Below, piece by piece: positions 11,497-23,552 of a stretch of DNA of 64,000 nt. Origin of the DNA: Spodoptera frugiperda. Its lineage: Eukaryota > Arthropoda > Insecta > Lepidoptera > Noctuidae. Position 1 is the stretch's first letter; each line of letters starts with the position of its first letter. The stretch covers positions 5,598,103 to 5,662,102 of the forward strand of contig NC_064224.1 of the NCBI RefSeq assembly GCF_023101765.2, given 5' to 3'. The position numbers and the translations under genes are program-made. A model generated the notes under the pieces. It did not search any database. It was not told where the DNA came from and worked only from the letters and a program-made list of their open reading frames with translations.

Positions 11497-13074
11497 GGAT
11501 ATTTTGGCTACCAGAGTTGTTATGAGGTTGATTAAGGTGCTCATTTGTTGTAAGATTAGATCAAACTTTTCTGCTTGTTTGAGAAGCATTTCTTCAGTTT
11601 TATTTGGTGTAGTTGTATCCATAATCACTGTGTTTTGGTTGGTTCTCAATATTTCGGCGTAGCTTGGTCTCTTTTTGGTGTTCAGGTTCGTCTTTCCTTC
11701 ACTGTGTGTGGCTGGTTGTAGTGGTTTTCTCGGTACCTGGCCACCTTTGTTGGCTACAGGAATGCAATCTACTGGCATCTGTTGATTATCAATATTTGTT
11801 GTTGTTGCTCTATTCCTTATGTGTGACTGCTTGTTTGATTTCCTAGCTAGTATTTCTTTATACACGTCGCAACCCTTGTAGTTTGCCGGGTGTGCACCGA
11901 AACACAGAGCACATTTAGCTGGAGTATTCCGATCGGTCTTTGGACAATCTGCTGTCCTGTGTCCTTGGGCACATTTCACGCAGCGGTAAGGTCGCATGCA
12001 ATAGTTTTTAGAGTGCCCATATTGTTGACATTTTTGGCACTGAACGATGGAGTTTCGTTTCCGTGGTGGCTCTATGGTGATTAATTGATGATGGATGTAT
12101 TTGATGGTCTTTACCGCGTCATTGTTAGGGCTTTGTTGTAGGGTCGCAAAAAATGTTGAGGTGGGTTTCTTTTCTGGTCCGTACTTCGCATTTATTATCT
12201 CTCCGATAACTGTGTTTCCGGTCTCTTCTAGGGTTTCCTTTATGACACTAATAGGTGTTGAGTGATGGAGGTTTTTGATTACAATTCTACAAGGTTTATT
12301 GTCCTTTCTGTTGAATGTGTGTCCAATAAGTCCTTGCTCTCGAATAACTTTAATAATAGATTGGTAGACCTCTACGTTAGTGCAATTAATGCGAAGTTGG
12401 TTTTGATTTATTATTTTGTATTTGAAATCGGTTTTGCTGGCCACACCTTCAAGGAGTTCAGTAAGCTTGGTGAGTTCTTCTATTCCATAAAGAATTATCG
12501 GAGGAGGTTTAGAAACCTTTACAGGAGGTTCCGCTTCGTTATTTTCTTCCTGGTCAACAGAAAGAGAGTTAAATTGATTTGTGGTCACAATTCTCTCCGG
12601 AGAAGGCGATTTAATCGCTTTCCTTTTAGCACTGCGTAGCTGTGGTACTCTCTGCCACGTGGGAGGATTGAGATTATCGGCTTCGGTATCCGTATTGCTC
12701 GAGTGAGTATTCTGACCTTGATTGTTAGCATCTATCACAGAGCTAAGAGATGCACTTCTAGGTCTGGCCAGGAATAGACCAGGATGGAAAACTTGCTGTG
12801 CTAGCTTCTTATTACTTTCTTTAAGACCAGTAGCATTCACTGGTAAGGGGGCCCGGGTACCCACCCTCTTACAGTCTTCACTTTTTTTATTAATATTATT
12901 TTCTAATTCATTCATATCTATTCCCACGAGTAAGGTCGATATATTCTGGTCGCTAGGGAGGTGACGCCTATTCTCCCTAGAAGGCTTCTTCAACGGCGTT
13001 TGCCAGGTCCGCCGAGGTTGGTCGCTAATGACTGGTCTCCCACCAGCCATGCAGTCTCTTGGCGCGTATCCCAC
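11494..13074 (-). CDS. Jockey-type ORF1 protein (Gag-like, zinc knuckles), 526 aa
   Basis: This is the nucleic-acid-binding protein expected to coat the element's RNA and form the RNP used in retrotransposition. The N-terminal 190 residues are hydrophilic and rich in Ser, Asn and Pro. Residues about 190-335 form the conserved Gag core seen in Jockey-like elements (an RRM/PRE_C2HC-like region, with [11 protein letters not shown] near 263). Three CCHC knuckles follow: C346-C349-H354-C359, C365-C368-H372-C377 and C388-C391-H395-C402. A hydrophobic, Leu/Ile-rich tail ends the protein. The length suits Jockey-clade ORF1. The start at 13074 is the first ATG after the 5' UTR of about 270 nt. The stop overlaps the ORF2 start (TAATG, 11492-11496 on the minus strand). 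Confidence 0.93.
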   Translation of the reverse strand: MGYAPRDCMAGGRPVISDQPRRTWQTPLKKPSRENRRHLPSDQNISTLLVGIDMNELENNINKKSEDCKRVGTRAPLPVNATGLKESNKKLAQQVFHPGLFLARPRSASLSSVIDANNQGQNTHSSNTDTEADNLNPPTWQRVPQLRSAKRKAIKSPSPERIVTTNQFNSLSVDQEENNEAEPPVKVSKPPPIILYGIEELTKLTELLEGVASKTDFKYKIINQNQLRINCTNVEVYQSIIKVIREQGLIGHTFNRKDNKPCRIVIKNLHHSTPISVIKETLEETGNTVIGEIINAKYGPEKKPTSTFFATLQQSPNNDAVKTIKYIHHQLITIEPPRKRNSIVQCQKCQQYGHSKNYCMRPYRCVKCAQGHRTADCPKTDRNTPAKCALCFGAHPANYKGCDVYKEILARKSNKQSHIRNRATTTNIDNQQMPVDCIPVANKGGQVPRKPLQPATHSEGKTNLNTKKRPSYAEILRTNQNTVIMDTTTPNKTEEMLLKQAEKFDLILQQMSTLINLITTLVAKIS

Positions 13075-13343
13075 CGTAGACTTGGGGTGAATTTTTATAG
13101 AGGCTTTCTACCTCATGGTTCGGGCAGTTAAGCCAAGACCATCGGTCCTGCGATGTTGCAGGGTTGCGATTTGTGAGGGTAATTTCCTACCGACACGGAG
13201 AGCCGAACTGGTTAGGTTGGCTAAGTCGGGTTATTTAACCGCCGCCCGAGACCCGGCGTTTCTATCCATTTGGCACCACCCAGGGGACACGTGCAGGGTT
13301 GTGGTTAGGTAGTTCCTACGGACGCGGATAGGTCTATCCCCCA

Positions 13344-13355
13344 ATCACGCTTTCT
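13344..13355. repeat. Target-site duplication, 5' side of the Jockey element
   Basis: This exact 12-bp copy of the sequence at 8675-8686 abuts the presumed 5' terminus of the element, which begins TGGGGGATAGACC on the minus strand. Confidence 0.93.
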
Positions 13356-13439
13356 AAACATAGTTTTATTTTACTTTTTCATAATAACTTTATTGTATTT
13401 TTTTTCTTTGTTTTAGTTTTAAGTTATAGTGTGTAAGTT

Positions 13440-13692
13440 GCACATATTTATTTATTACTTACTAACGACCGCCCCAGCGTCGCATGGGTGCAATGGTGAT
13501 ATATTATGCATGTATTTATACCTATAAACCTTCCTCTTGAATCACTCTTTCTATTAGAAAAAAACCGCTTCAAAATCCGATGCGTATTGAATTTTTTGAA
13601 TTTGAATTTGAATTTGTAGTTTTAAAGATGTAAGCATACAAAGGGACATAGGGCTGTCTCTATGTCCCTTTGTTTTATACAATGTAGTGATT
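13440..13692 (+). repeat. LINE-type relic interrupted by a (TTGAAT)n block
   Basis: GACCGCCCCAGCGTCGCATG, AAACCTTCCTCTTGAATCAC, AAACCGCTTCAAAATCCGATG, AGTTTTAAAGATGTAAGC and TTTTATACAATGTAGTGAT appear in the order I recall for a widespread lepidopteran repeat. At 13587-13616 the expected junction GCGTA/TAGTTTTAAAG is split by 30 bp of TTGAAT-type repeats. At 13638-13673 a 14-bp perfect hairpin (ACAAAGGGACATAG / CTATGTCCCTTTGT) encloses 8 nt. Confidence 0.6.
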
Positions 13693-16558
13693 TAAGTTTT
13701 CATTATGAACAAACTGTAATTTTAAATGTATCTCTCTATAAATAAAAATGTGTCGAAAATTGTTAAATAAATCTGAACGGAGAAAAATAAGAAATCAGGT
13801 AACTTCCCTCTTACCTGAATGTAAATAGGGAAAATATTGGAAAATTTGTTCGTTTTTATTATGGAAAGGCCGGTAATATTTTCTTCTTCAACTTAAATGA
13901 GCCGTGCAGTCTCTGAGTTGTTCTTTGAAGTTATATTTAATCCAAATGCGTTGCGGCAGCTTTCAGTTTTGCACACATACGTGTGGAGATTTGGATCATT
14001 GAAAGGCTTTCATAAAATAAATCCGTTTTTTATTAAACTGGTAAAGTAAGAAGTAAAATGTTTTTGTATGTGATGGCTTTTTAAGAGACACTCCATTTGT
14101 AACTTTAAATTGTAAGTAGGAAGGTTTAATATTATGTTAAAACGTTAGATTTTTGTACTAATACAATATTTTTCTTCTTGTTACAGATCAACATAATATC
14201 AAAGAGATACAAGCACATATCTTTTTATAAGGTAAGACTTTTATACTTTAACAAAAAATATATCTTAGGTACAAGATACAAATAAACTTTACTCTCTGGC
14301 TAAAACAAAAATTACAACAAAATATAATAAATACAGGTTGACAATTTCAAACTTATAATTAGAACTTATAAGCCCAGTAGGTCTACTCCGGTTCTCGAAT
14401 GCGAAGTTTCGTTTAATCTTCGGCCGCAAGCGTTAGTAGGTTTTATTAATTTACTAATAAAATTACTTAAAATAACGTTTTATTTTTAATTTCAAATCTC
14501 AACCTATTTATTTATCTTCATTTCATTCGTGTTCACAAAAGGTCACAATAAATGGAATTGTAGTATGAAATCTTTGTTGAATTGTTTTCCTTCACCATTT
14601 GTCAAAAGTGTCTAAATATTCTTAGATTGTTAGATTCTAAGTGCCACATACCTAAACATAAATACAGATAAAAACAGGTACAATATGTACCCAAACTGCT
14701 CATACACGACTAGAGATGTCCTTTCAGACGTGTTCAATTTGCGATTTGAACCCCTGACATATATGCGACCTTCTCTATACCAGCGATTAGCGTGAGTGTT
14801 CTATAGAATATTCGTATTGAGACACGGTAGCTTATTTGATAGATGATTTAACTCGTACGAGTTTTTTCACTGTGTTGTTTTTTGAGTTTATATTATTAGA
14901 GTTAGCTGTGGGTCCTTTATTGCAGGAAGGGTACTGTTTTTAAGCAATAGTTCAATATTAAATCAACGTCTTTAAAAATCACAAAAATTACACAGTGATC
15001 ATAATTGTGAAAAGATGACACAAGAATTGAAATGGATACCTTGGACATTAACATAAAATTCATATCCTTATAACATAACAAAACATGCTGCGAAGAGACT
15101 AAACATATTTTAGGCCCTCTTTTCCATCTTTTGTCTTTCTAGTGCTATGAAAAATGAATTTATAAAACACTAAGCAGGTATACGTCAGACGTTACAGTAC
15201 TTAAACTCAAAACAACAGAGTGAAAAAAGTACCTATGTTTATGACATAGGTATTTTTTGTACTCATTTTGCTCATGATATGGTCAAATTCAGCTGTCCCA
15301 ACAGCAAACCGAAACAAATCAAACCAAAAGAATTAACCTAGCATATTGGTACTGGGACGTACCAAAATATGTACTTTATGTTCAGTTTAAGTTACCGTGT
15401 CCCTTCAACCCACTGGATCCAAAATTAGTTGACTTGCTGAAGCCAGGATCGGAATACAAATGAAGGTGATAAGTTTATAATTAAATTGTATCCAGCCTAC
15501 TACAAATTCGTGCATTTCGTGAGAATTATCTTCACTTCATGCCACGTCTATAAATAGACATTACGTTGATAGCAGATTGAATGTGTACACCAATACACCA
15601 ATATTGGCACCAATTGTAGAACCAACGCCAATGTTTATCACCAATATAAACTCAAGATGAAAATTGAGAACTAAACAAATTCGATAAAAACTTTAATACT
15701 TATTAGTTTTTTGAATGTTTAAACTAGATATCGAAGTACTAAATGATGTAGGAGAATGATGTCATTGTGGTTTTTGTTTTACTTAAACAACTATTAAAAT
15801 AATATGTAATTTTATTCTCTTCTTCGTCTTGAAAAACTTAGGAATGATACGACATTATTAAATATATCCTTCAACAAAATGAATGTTCAGAACTTTTAAA
15901 CAAAATATATTATGTTACATCCATCCAGTTAAGCCAGTTTATCTGTTATCATGGCGCTTGCAACAGTGCCGAAATATCGGAAACTCATAGACATAAATAA
16001 ACATGTTAAATATCCCGTCTTATGTTCTAATGTTAGTGTTAGTGACCATGTCAGTTAAAAACTTAAAATAATTATCTGTTTTATTAAACAAAATATCTAT
16101 TTAACTGTTAAAATTTTCCACACGTATTCAAATAGCGTGTAACAGTAAAAGTATAAACGTTACTAAAGAAGTCAATGTACTTAATATCCGAATGCTTTTT
16201 GCTAAGGAATATGAGCGAAGAGCGAACGTGAGCAAAAAAGGCACCATTCTATACATTTTATACTAAAGTACTTATAAAGTGTTACTCATAAGAAACAGCT
16301 GAGCATTTTTTAGTAAAAAATGTGCACAGGTGTACTTGTATTTCATACACTTCGTTTCTTACATTTTTGTTAAAAGAAACAGCATGTTTCGTGTGTATAT
16401 GATAGTAATCTGAGAGTCATCTTGGTGTTCATCAAGGAATTTTGTCACGTAGCACAATGTTTTTCTATATTTTACACTTTTCCTGAGACAGAGCTCAAAT
16501 TGACACTTTTTTGAGGAGAGACTCTTTTTTTTTAAGGACACTTTGCTTAAAATTGTAT
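13693..16558. other. Largely unannotated AT-rich stretch with a family G relic
   Basis: The only repeat I can place is a reverse-orientation family G fragment at about 14333-14605 (TTTCAAACTTATAATTAG and TTTTCCTTCACCATTTGTC). A short imperfect hairpin lies at 15222-15257 (GTACCTATG...CATAGGTA). No supported exon was found in either strand. Confidence 0.5.
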
Positions 16559-16690
16559 AATGACTTTCCCGTCTTGGGCGAAGCGAGAGGAAGTATCAGA
16601 CTCGTACTGACTAAAAACCATCCCGTTCCTACTCGTGCTTTTTCAGCCGGAGCCCCGGTAAACGCGTTAGTCCGCAGCTAACTAACTGCG
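16559..16690 (+). repeat. Family B repeat, copy 3
   Basis: GACTTTCCCGTCTTGGGCG, GCGAGAGGAAGTATCAGACTC, CATCCCGTTCCTACTC, AGCCGGAGCCCCGGTAAACG and TAGTCCGCAGC follow in order. The last 25 bases form a small hairpin (TAGTCCGCAG / CTGCGGACTA). Confidence 0.7.
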
Positions 16691-17394
16691 GACTATTTAA
16701 TTAAATAGATCACACTATGATCTTGAATTTTGAAAAAAAAAACTGTTGTCCCTTTTTAGACATATAGTCTACCACCTTTGATTTAAAAACTATGTCCGTT
16801 TATCATTAGAGGAAGGGCATAAACTGTGTTTTTTTTTCTAATCACAAAATAACCTAGAGTTATAACTTAATCTGCGTAACAGATAAAGCAAACACGAGTT
16901 TTTCTAAAAAAAGGACCATCATTAATATATTATTTTTTACCCATCTCTCAATTGAGATCAACCCTTACCACTCATCAATCAAGCTCAAAAATATTAAAAC
17001 ATAATACCTAGATAACGGCAACCTTTTTAATCGATTAGAAATGACAATGAATGGGAAGGTATCGATCGGCTCGTCAACCTTCCTGAAGGTACTTACTGTA
17101 ATAAGGTCAAGACGTAACACTATCGATTAATTTAAATAACAAAGACAGTCTCGTACTCGTTAGTCTAACGATTACAGGTGTAAAAGTCTCACGGGGATTT
17201 TCAAAATTATCTTAAAGTCGTAATAAAACCGCTGTCCATTAATGAAATCCATTAATGGATTTTGTTAATTAAAATATCACTTAGTAAGTAGTAAAATAGT
17301 AAGAGAACTTGAATTATATTCCCGGGAACGTATCATTCGGATATACATATAATATAAGTAACATTATTTTTTAATAAGACAAACCCACCATATC
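16691..17394. other. Unannotated AT-rich stretch
   Basis: No gene, RNA gene or clear repeat was recognised. Frames are short and interrupted. Confidence 0.45.
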
Positions 17395-17660
17395 CTTCCA
17401 AAACCGCGGCAACACCTATAAGCCAGGATCTACAGTAGATAAAACCATGAAAACGAAAGAATACTGAAGTTCACTGCGTACCAAGGACATGAATGACCGT
17501 CTTGGATCCCACAACGAAATAAATCAGAAGATATTATTAGAGGAGAAGAAAAAGAAAATGATAAACTCCAATTCTCTCCCTTTACGGCTTCCCATCAGAC
17601 ATCAACCCTACTAGGATAGGTATGGGGCCAACACAGATGAGAATCAGTGGTGTTCTGATT
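17395..17660 (+). repeat. Family I repeat
   Basis: The copy includes GGATCTACAGTAGATAAAAC, GGATCCCACAACGAAATAAA, TCAGAAGATATTATTAGAGG and GGAGAAGAAAAAG. The reverse complement of these blocks occurs at about 36175-36300. Downstream, TTTACGGCTTCCCATCAGAC and CAACCCTACTAGGATAGG complete this copy. It is probably a fragment of a longer dispersed element whose type is not clear. Confidence 0.6.
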
Positions 17661-18431
17661 GCTCTTTGAGTAAACAACAATATTTACCCTTGAAACACAA
17701 TAGTGACGTGTTTACGAAGTAATCGCATTAAAAATTCAATGCAAAATCGATTCATATCTCTTTGATGTCTAACTTTTTATACTCGAACAACATAATGGGG
17801 CAAGTTATTACGTATGGGAAATCGTTTGTTTGAAATGCCAATATTGTGGTTTCATGTTTGATTTGAAATTGATTTTTGTTTTTGTATATTGGCATTTTTC
17901 TGCTGACTACGATGATGACGATGAATACACCTACACTTGCATTATCTACAGACTAGTCAGGTCCATAATAATGCTAAACCCCCTTAGGGGTACCTTGGCA
18001 AGGTGGATGAAATACAATTAGGTCACTAATATCTAGACCTACCCTTTAACAGAGATACAAATATAATAGCCACGTACACCTCAGCGATATCCGATAAGTA
18101 TATTGCTAATATTGTTATTACATTTGATCCAGTCACAAGCCAAATGTATTATTTTCCTAAACCAGGCTCCTTCTCACTGTCCAAATCTCTCCTAGGTCTA
18201 TTTTAACACCCTTGTCTAAAGCCCACACCTTTTCTCTTATTTTCCCATAGGGAAGAGGTTCTTATAAAAACACAACATACTATGATAATAATGATTATTA
18301 TAAAACCAGACGACACTTATTTTACCCAAAAACATGCTTAGGTAATCTTCATCTCTACGACCTAAAAGATATAAGGAATGGAATGTAGGTGAATACCGCT
18401 ACATCTCAAGTTATACAAAACCAGTAAGTGA

Positions 18432-18617
18432 CTATTGAAGGTTCGAGATAATCTGTATGTGAACTTGTATGTTTGTAAACGCACCCACGACACAGGAGAA
18501 AATCCTAATGTGGGGCAACGTTTTAAAAAAAACCATATATAAAGAGACCATGATAAACTGATTTAGTATATTTTGATGTGCAACTGTGTCATACCTACTA
18601 CTCGTATTTCCATACAT
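18432..18617 (+). repeat. Family E SINE fragment joined to a family J fragment
   Basis: GTGAACTTGTATGTTTGTAA, CGCACCCACGACACAGGAG, AAAATCCTAATGTGGGGC then an A-run match the non-tRNA part of family E in SINE sense orientation. At about 18545 the sequence passes into CCATGATAAACTGATTTAG, a family J fragment. Confidence 0.65.
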
Positions 18618-19344
18618 TGTATGCCAAGTTCTTTAGATACCAAATCCGTAATATAAAGTTGTCGATATCGAGATTTACGAGTATCGAATAGCAGATAGAA
18701 TATTACCATCAGTATTGAGTACTCGATTTCTCGATAGAATTTATATGTGACAGAAGTTTTAGGAGGAAAGATATTGTATGGATTTTACTTCATTTGTAAC
18801 GAGTGAAGCAACTTGATCGATTTTGTCGATCAGGAAAATGTGGTATCGAGATTTTAGATTTCCAATTTTTCTCTTACAAAACTAAATTTGGAGTGTTTCG
18901 ACAATGACTACAAAATTTTTGTGAAAATCTCAGTTTGGAGCAGGGTTTACAAAATAATTGACGCATTATCTGGGTATGCGCTATGCGCGGGTTTAGTTTT
19001 AATGTAGAAATAACGTATTCTGTAAACGCACCTAGGAATGACACCGAAAAAACATCCTATGTTAGTCAACGTTTCCATCTATCCTGTGTTTTTACAAAAG
19101 CAATAACTAAATTAATATATTCTATCAAAGTCAGTCTAGTCATTAACATTTTTAAAACTTTAAACAAGCTCTCCTATTAGTGGTCCCGCTTGACACTACA
19201 TTTTCTCCCGAAGGACGCTTAGAGTGCAGCTTGGGTGGCTGACTTCACTAATTGACCCACTCGTCATATTTCCTCACACAGTCATGTAACGAGCATACCA
19301 GTAGTTTTACTATAAATTTAATGTACGCTACAGACCTTACGATT
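18618..19344. other. Unannotated AT-rich stretch
   Basis: One 65-codon open frame at 18983-19180 (+) has no splice-like edges or recognisable motif, and I do not treat it as a gene. Nothing else is supported. Confidence 0.45.
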
Positions 19345-19480
19345 TCATTTTTTTATGGTATAAGCTGGTAAGCGAGCAGACGGATCATATGATGGTAAGC
19401 AATCGCCGCCACCCATAGACACCTGAAACACCAGTAGCGTTACAAGTTGGTTGCCGGTCTTTTGGAAGTTACTGACCCTA
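19345..19480 (+). repeat. Family C repeat, proximal part
   Basis: TTATGGTATAAGCTGGTAAG, CGAGCAGACGGATCATATG, ATGGTAAGCAATCGCCGCC, GACACCTGAAACACCAG and TTGCCGGTCTTTTGG follow in order, then the match fades near 19470. Confidence 0.75.
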
Positions 19481-19712
19481 CCTTTTGCCACACTCAGGGC
19501 GAAAAGAGACATTCCATGATACTTCCCCTTTAAAAAAAGATACTGTGGACTGACACGAGCTGTTGATATTATTGATGTATGTTGCATTTTCGAATTTAAA
19601 ATTACGATTTCAAAAGCCAAAAATATTGAAACCTTTCTTTAAAAAAGTAATTTACAAATACATTACTATAATGGTCAATAAAACCAACCAGTAACTTACC
19701 AGAACGAAATCG

Positions 19713-19830
19713 AAACGAGAGCGCGTTCTGATTGGTTAGTTCTTGGAGCCGACCAATCAGAGCACCGAACGCGCTCTCGTTTAGTAGTCCAACGTAAAGT
19801 AAACTCGTACTAAGGCTACAGTTAATAAAA
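19713..19830. repeat. Inverted-repeat fragment of a dispersed family (copy also near 44108-44198)
   Basis: AAACGAGAGCGCGTTCTGAT at 19713 pairs with the reverse complement of GAACGCGCTCTCGTTT at 19767-19782. One arm has a 6-bp indel (GAGCAC). The downstream AAACTCGTACTAAGGCTAC tail and the GACCAATCAGAGC block recur, diverged, near 44108-44198. Confidence 0.6.
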
Positions 19831-20149
19831 AGGCAATGACTTCGTTTCGCATTTAAGTTTACTGCGTATCAGATATAGACGCCTTTTATAGTCAGGTAAG
19901 GGGTAACGAGCAGCACTTACTGTCCACCCACCCCGAATTTAAACGGTTTTAGCTGCTGAAATCTGTTGGGTTGGCAAACATTTAATTTCGGTTGCAATTT
20001 TCACTTTATATTTGTTGAAATCACAGTTTCTGTCGTTTTCGAGTAAATATAACTGTAAAGTTATATGTTACTTTAAACGTTTAATACAATACAACAAAAA
20101 TATGGTTTTGGTTTAAGAAAAAATGCGGATTATCTACAATTAATTTCGT

Positions 20150-20335
20150 AGATTACCCCTTTCCCAATCTTCCTAATCCCCGATTCCCCAACAACCCTTA
20201 AATTTATAACCCCCAAAAGGCCGGCAACGGACTTGTAACGCCTCTAATGTTTCGGGTGTCCATAGGCGGCGACAATTGCTTTGGCAACAATCAGGTGATC
20301 CGTCAGCTCATTTACTGGTTTATACCATAAAAAAA
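20150..20335 (-). repeat. Family C repeat, middle and proximal parts
   Basis: ATTACCCCTTTCCCAATC, CCCCGATTCCCCAACAACCC, AAAAGGCCGGCAACGGAC, TTCGGGTGTCCATAGGCGG and GTTTATACCATAAAAAAAG are the exact reverse order of the plus-oriented copies. Confidence 0.75.
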
Positions 20336-21231
20336 GATTTTGATGTGAAATACGGAACACATTTTTTTTATTAAATATCGGAATTTGATATTGCCTATAA
20401 TGTCACAATGTGACCTAAAACAGAAATAAATTAAAGCATTATTCTAAAACTCTTTCACGGAAAAAATATTTCACTATTTGTATTCTTAAACTTCAGTACA
20501 AATAGCGTGACATAAATACAAAACAAATTCTAGACCTAAAATTAAAAAAAAATACAAAAGCATTCATTGTCTGTGTTGACGGATTGCTGACTCATCCAGC
20601 GTTTCTGAACTATAATTGTATTACACAGGGTGTAGTTTTGAAACCACAACAAAACACGGGGGCATGTCACAGTAGTCATAAATGTTCGATTTAAAATAAG
20701 GTTTCTGGTCAATAGGTAAAAACACGGCTATAATAAATTATTTAAGTTTGGCAGTATTTCAGAATAATCCGTCAAAAAAAGGTTTTTAGGGAATTGGTAA
20801 TAATATCAAATACGTGTTTGAGTTTGTGTGTGTAATGCCGCGTTTTAAGCTAGTTACATAACTTTGGAATGTGATAGTCGTAGTTCTAACTTAAGGATTT
20901 TAGTATTATCAAAAAAAAAATTGCCCACCATTTTTTTATTGATTTGGACTGAGAATCGATAGCTGAGTTAGTCCTTGAATGTTTGAATGTTTCTCGGCTT
21001 CAAAACGACACCCTTTATACCTAGACTATTTTTGTAGCCAAACAACGAGATAGATCACACGAAGACAAATTGAATTTTCATTAGCGCTTTGTCAACAATC
21101 CTCAAGGTTGTAATACCTTCAGTTGTATATACAGTCAGCCCTGTTATTTAGGTACGAAAATAAAAATAAAGATTGACTCAGTACAGAGATAGTAGCCATC
21201 TTGGTCGGCTAATGAGTCAAGCACACACACA
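20336..21231. other. Unannotated AT-rich stretch
   Basis: No gene or repeat boundary was recognised. Short A-runs and poly(T) tracts are present. Confidence 0.45.
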
Positions 21232-21342
21232 CATCATCACGCCTTTTAGCCCCGAAGGGATAGGCAGGTGCACATCACGGCACGTAATGCCGCTATATAA
21301 TGTACAATACACCCACTTTTCACTATTTGTGTTATAAGTCAC
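21232..21342 (-). repeat. Family A SINE, 3' body only
   Basis: CATCACGCCTTTTAGCCCCG, AAGGGATAGGCAGGTGCACA and CGGCACGTAATGCCGC, followed by CACCCACTTTTCACTATTTG, match the body of the complete SINE at 49480-49772. The tRNA-like head is missing. A CA-rich tract lies just left of it. Confidence 0.75.
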
Positions 21343-22257
21343 AACGATACACGTAGGTGCAAAGATATGGCTTAATTATAAAACATTTAATTTTGTGTAA
21401 TAATAGCTGCTATTTATTTAATTTCTTACTTGCATATCAAATAACTGAGCTATAAAAAAGTATTTATTAAATATATTGATTGATTTTCAATTTGTACTAA
21501 AACATTTTGTGCGAGCTGACTGTACCATAGGGTAATAGTCGCTCGAAATAAACACAATTAGAATGTCTAGTTCAACATGGTAGGCTGTTCGACAGAAGTT
21601 CCTTTTCTTACAAATATCGGGATAAATAAAATTCTCCTTAATATTTCACTCGACTCAAACCTGTTTAGTAATATTGTCAGAGGTAAAGAGCAGCAACAAA
21701 TAAATTCATTGAAATACTGGGTGCTATCGATGTTTAAACAGTTCAGAGCTAGTCGACAAACGCTAAAGTGGCATTTAGCTACCGGCTCAAGCCAAAAAGC
21801 GCTGCTACTCGGTCTCTGTCAATGAGTAATCTTTAATTAGCTCTCAGGATACCCACGAGAGGAGTAGTGTTAGTAACAAAGGTATTTTACTCTGTCCTTC
21901 GATGACCACACCATTCAATAGTAAAATGATATCTAGTGTTATCGCAATAAAATTCATTTTCGTTTTCCATTCAACTATTCCAGACCTAATTTAACGTACC
22001 TCGTATGATATTTTTACACCAGTTACCAATGATAAAGTCAGATTCAATTTTAAAACTGTCTGCGCCAGTCTATACAATTTGAAATGTTTGTTTCTGTTAC
22101 CCACATAGATGTTTAGACGGCTGATAATTATTAACAACACATTGTTTTCCTTAAGCTTTTAATTGGAAAATATTTGTCAACAACTTTGTCTGAATAGCTT
22201 ATAATTTTTTTTTCCTAAAGAATTAAACACATTAAAATCATACTACTATGTACCTTC
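21343..22257. other. Unannotated stretch
   Basis: An 82-codon open frame at 21577-21825 (+) starts in a fair ATG context but has no recognised domain and no splice-like edge. I would not call it a gene. Nothing else is supported. Confidence 0.4.
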
Positions 22258-22512
22258 AACTTTTTTTAAAAACCACACCGTTCCTACTACTGCTTTTCGA
22301 GCCAGAGCCCGTTAATCCGCTAGGCAGTCTGCAGCTACTACTTATACCTTGAAGAAGAATATCACAAATCTTTCTTTGTAGAGCAGCGGAAGACTTAACC
22401 AGTTGCCAGATCTCCGGCTCGAAGAATAGGAGTAAGAATGTGGTTGTTTTTAGATAGTAATACTGTAACACTCCCTTTCGCCTCGCTCAATGTAGAAAAA
22501 ATTGGATGAAGT
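22258..22512. repeat. Two family B fragments in inverted orientation
   Basis: The plus-strand fragment at 22262-22342 (AAAACCACACCGTTCC ... CTAGGCAGTCTGCAGC) faces a minus-strand fragment at about 22410-22512 (CCGGCTCGAAGAATAGG ... AACACTCCCTTTCGCCTCGC ... TTGGATGA). About 70 bp separates them. The pair could fold back on itself. It may be two insertions or a rearranged one. Confidence 0.7.
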
Positions 22513-23102
22513 TCCGCCTCAAAAAATCTACTTACTTTATTTAGTAATAATCTTATTATTCTCTTTAATAAACTACCTACTAAAATTACTCACCAACGCC
22601 CTAATGAAACTCTCTTAGTAAATTCACGTTTGCGCCAAGCTCGAGCCATTAACGTCCTACCACTTATCGGCAGGTACTCGTAAGAGAGACTAGGCTCAGA
22701 ATATTTTAATACTTCATTTGCAACAAGTGTTATGAGTGTGTTTTCAGCTTTATTTAATAGTGATTACGCTCGTTGCTTTTAACGAGAAATTAGGTCCGTA
22801 CTAGGTTTTAGGTTTTATATAATGTTAGCTTAAGGTATAAAGGAATTTTAGATGATCAATTTTGTTACTCTTTTTGATGAAAAATAATAAGTATTGAGTG
22901 ATGAAATTGGATTATAGTGGAAACTCATCAGACGATGCGGCCAATTTTGGTAATTATTGACCAAAAGTTCTTGTCATATGGATACTTCAATAACAAAGTT
23001 CTTTCTTTATATTTCTACAACGCGAAAGGATGTTACAGATTAGTCTGCTATGTGTACTAAACCGCTAATTTTGAGGTATGGTGTAAAATAAACCGCATTA
23101 TC

Positions 23103-23215
23103 GTCATACATTTTATCCCCTAAGGGGTAGGCAGAGGTGTACATGGTGCACGTAACGCCATTGTACAATGTACATCCACTTATCACAATTTATATTGTAA
23201 GCCCCATTTAATAAA
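23103..23215 (-). repeat. Family A SINE, 3' body only
   Basis: TTTATCCCCTAAGGGGTAGG, CAGAGGTGTACATGGTGCAC, GTACAATGTACATCCACTT and TTGTAAGCCCCATTTAATA match the SINE body in reverse. The head is absent. Confidence 0.75.
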
Positions 23216-23552
23216 ATAATAAAAAAAACATTTTTCTGAAAAGTAGCATAAAGGATTTTTCTTTCACATAATTTCCTTTGTTTATTTTACTTTACAAATC
23301 TACACAGCAACAACCAAAGCGATATAAAAAAATAAAATCCAATAACCACCAATGTTTGTTTCTAGGAATTCTTCGAGTTCTAGTTGCGGCAAAGAGTTAC
23401 AAAACAAATTGTGTTCACAAACGACTATGAGTATAACTGAGCACTTCCGATCGCGTTCATTCTTTATTTGTTGTGCTGAGGTGCTGGTAGGTGTAGCAAA
23501 CTGTGGGAATAAATTGTGGAGTAGAGTTTTAGGTAATGTTAATATTGTTATT

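Larger units (their letters stand above)
8687..13343 (-). mobile_element. Full-length Jockey-clade non-LTR retrotransposon (LINE)
   Basis: This is a complete element of about 4.66 kb read on the minus strand: a 5' UTR of about 270 nt (13075-13343), ORF1, ORF2, a 3' UTR of about 130 nt, and an oligo(A) tail seen as the T-run just right of 8686. It is flanked by a perfect 12-bp direct repeat, ATCACGCTTTCT, at 8675-8686 and 13344-13355, the mark of target-primed insertion. Both ORFs are open with no stop or frameshift. ORF1 has Jockey-type CCHC knuckles. ORF2 has an APE endonuclease and an RT with FADD, no RNase H domain, and a C-terminus typical of Jockey (LNIP...KHPN). Intact ORFs and an intact duplication imply a recent insertion. 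The clade is assigned from motifs recalled for the family, not from a tree. Confidence 0.95.

Noticed and set aside
9219..13312. Open frames of 60-125 codons on both strands across the Jockey element, including 12262-12639 (+)
   Set aside because: They are other-frame shadows of ORF1 and ORF2. They have no start context, domain or splice edge of their own.
14700..14830. B-box-like TTCAAATCGC on the minus strand considered as a tRNA or SINE
   Set aside because: No convincing A box at the right spacing and no match to the SINE families in the window.
21577..21825. 82-codon plus-strand frame
   Set aside because: It has no recognised motif, no splice edges and background base composition.
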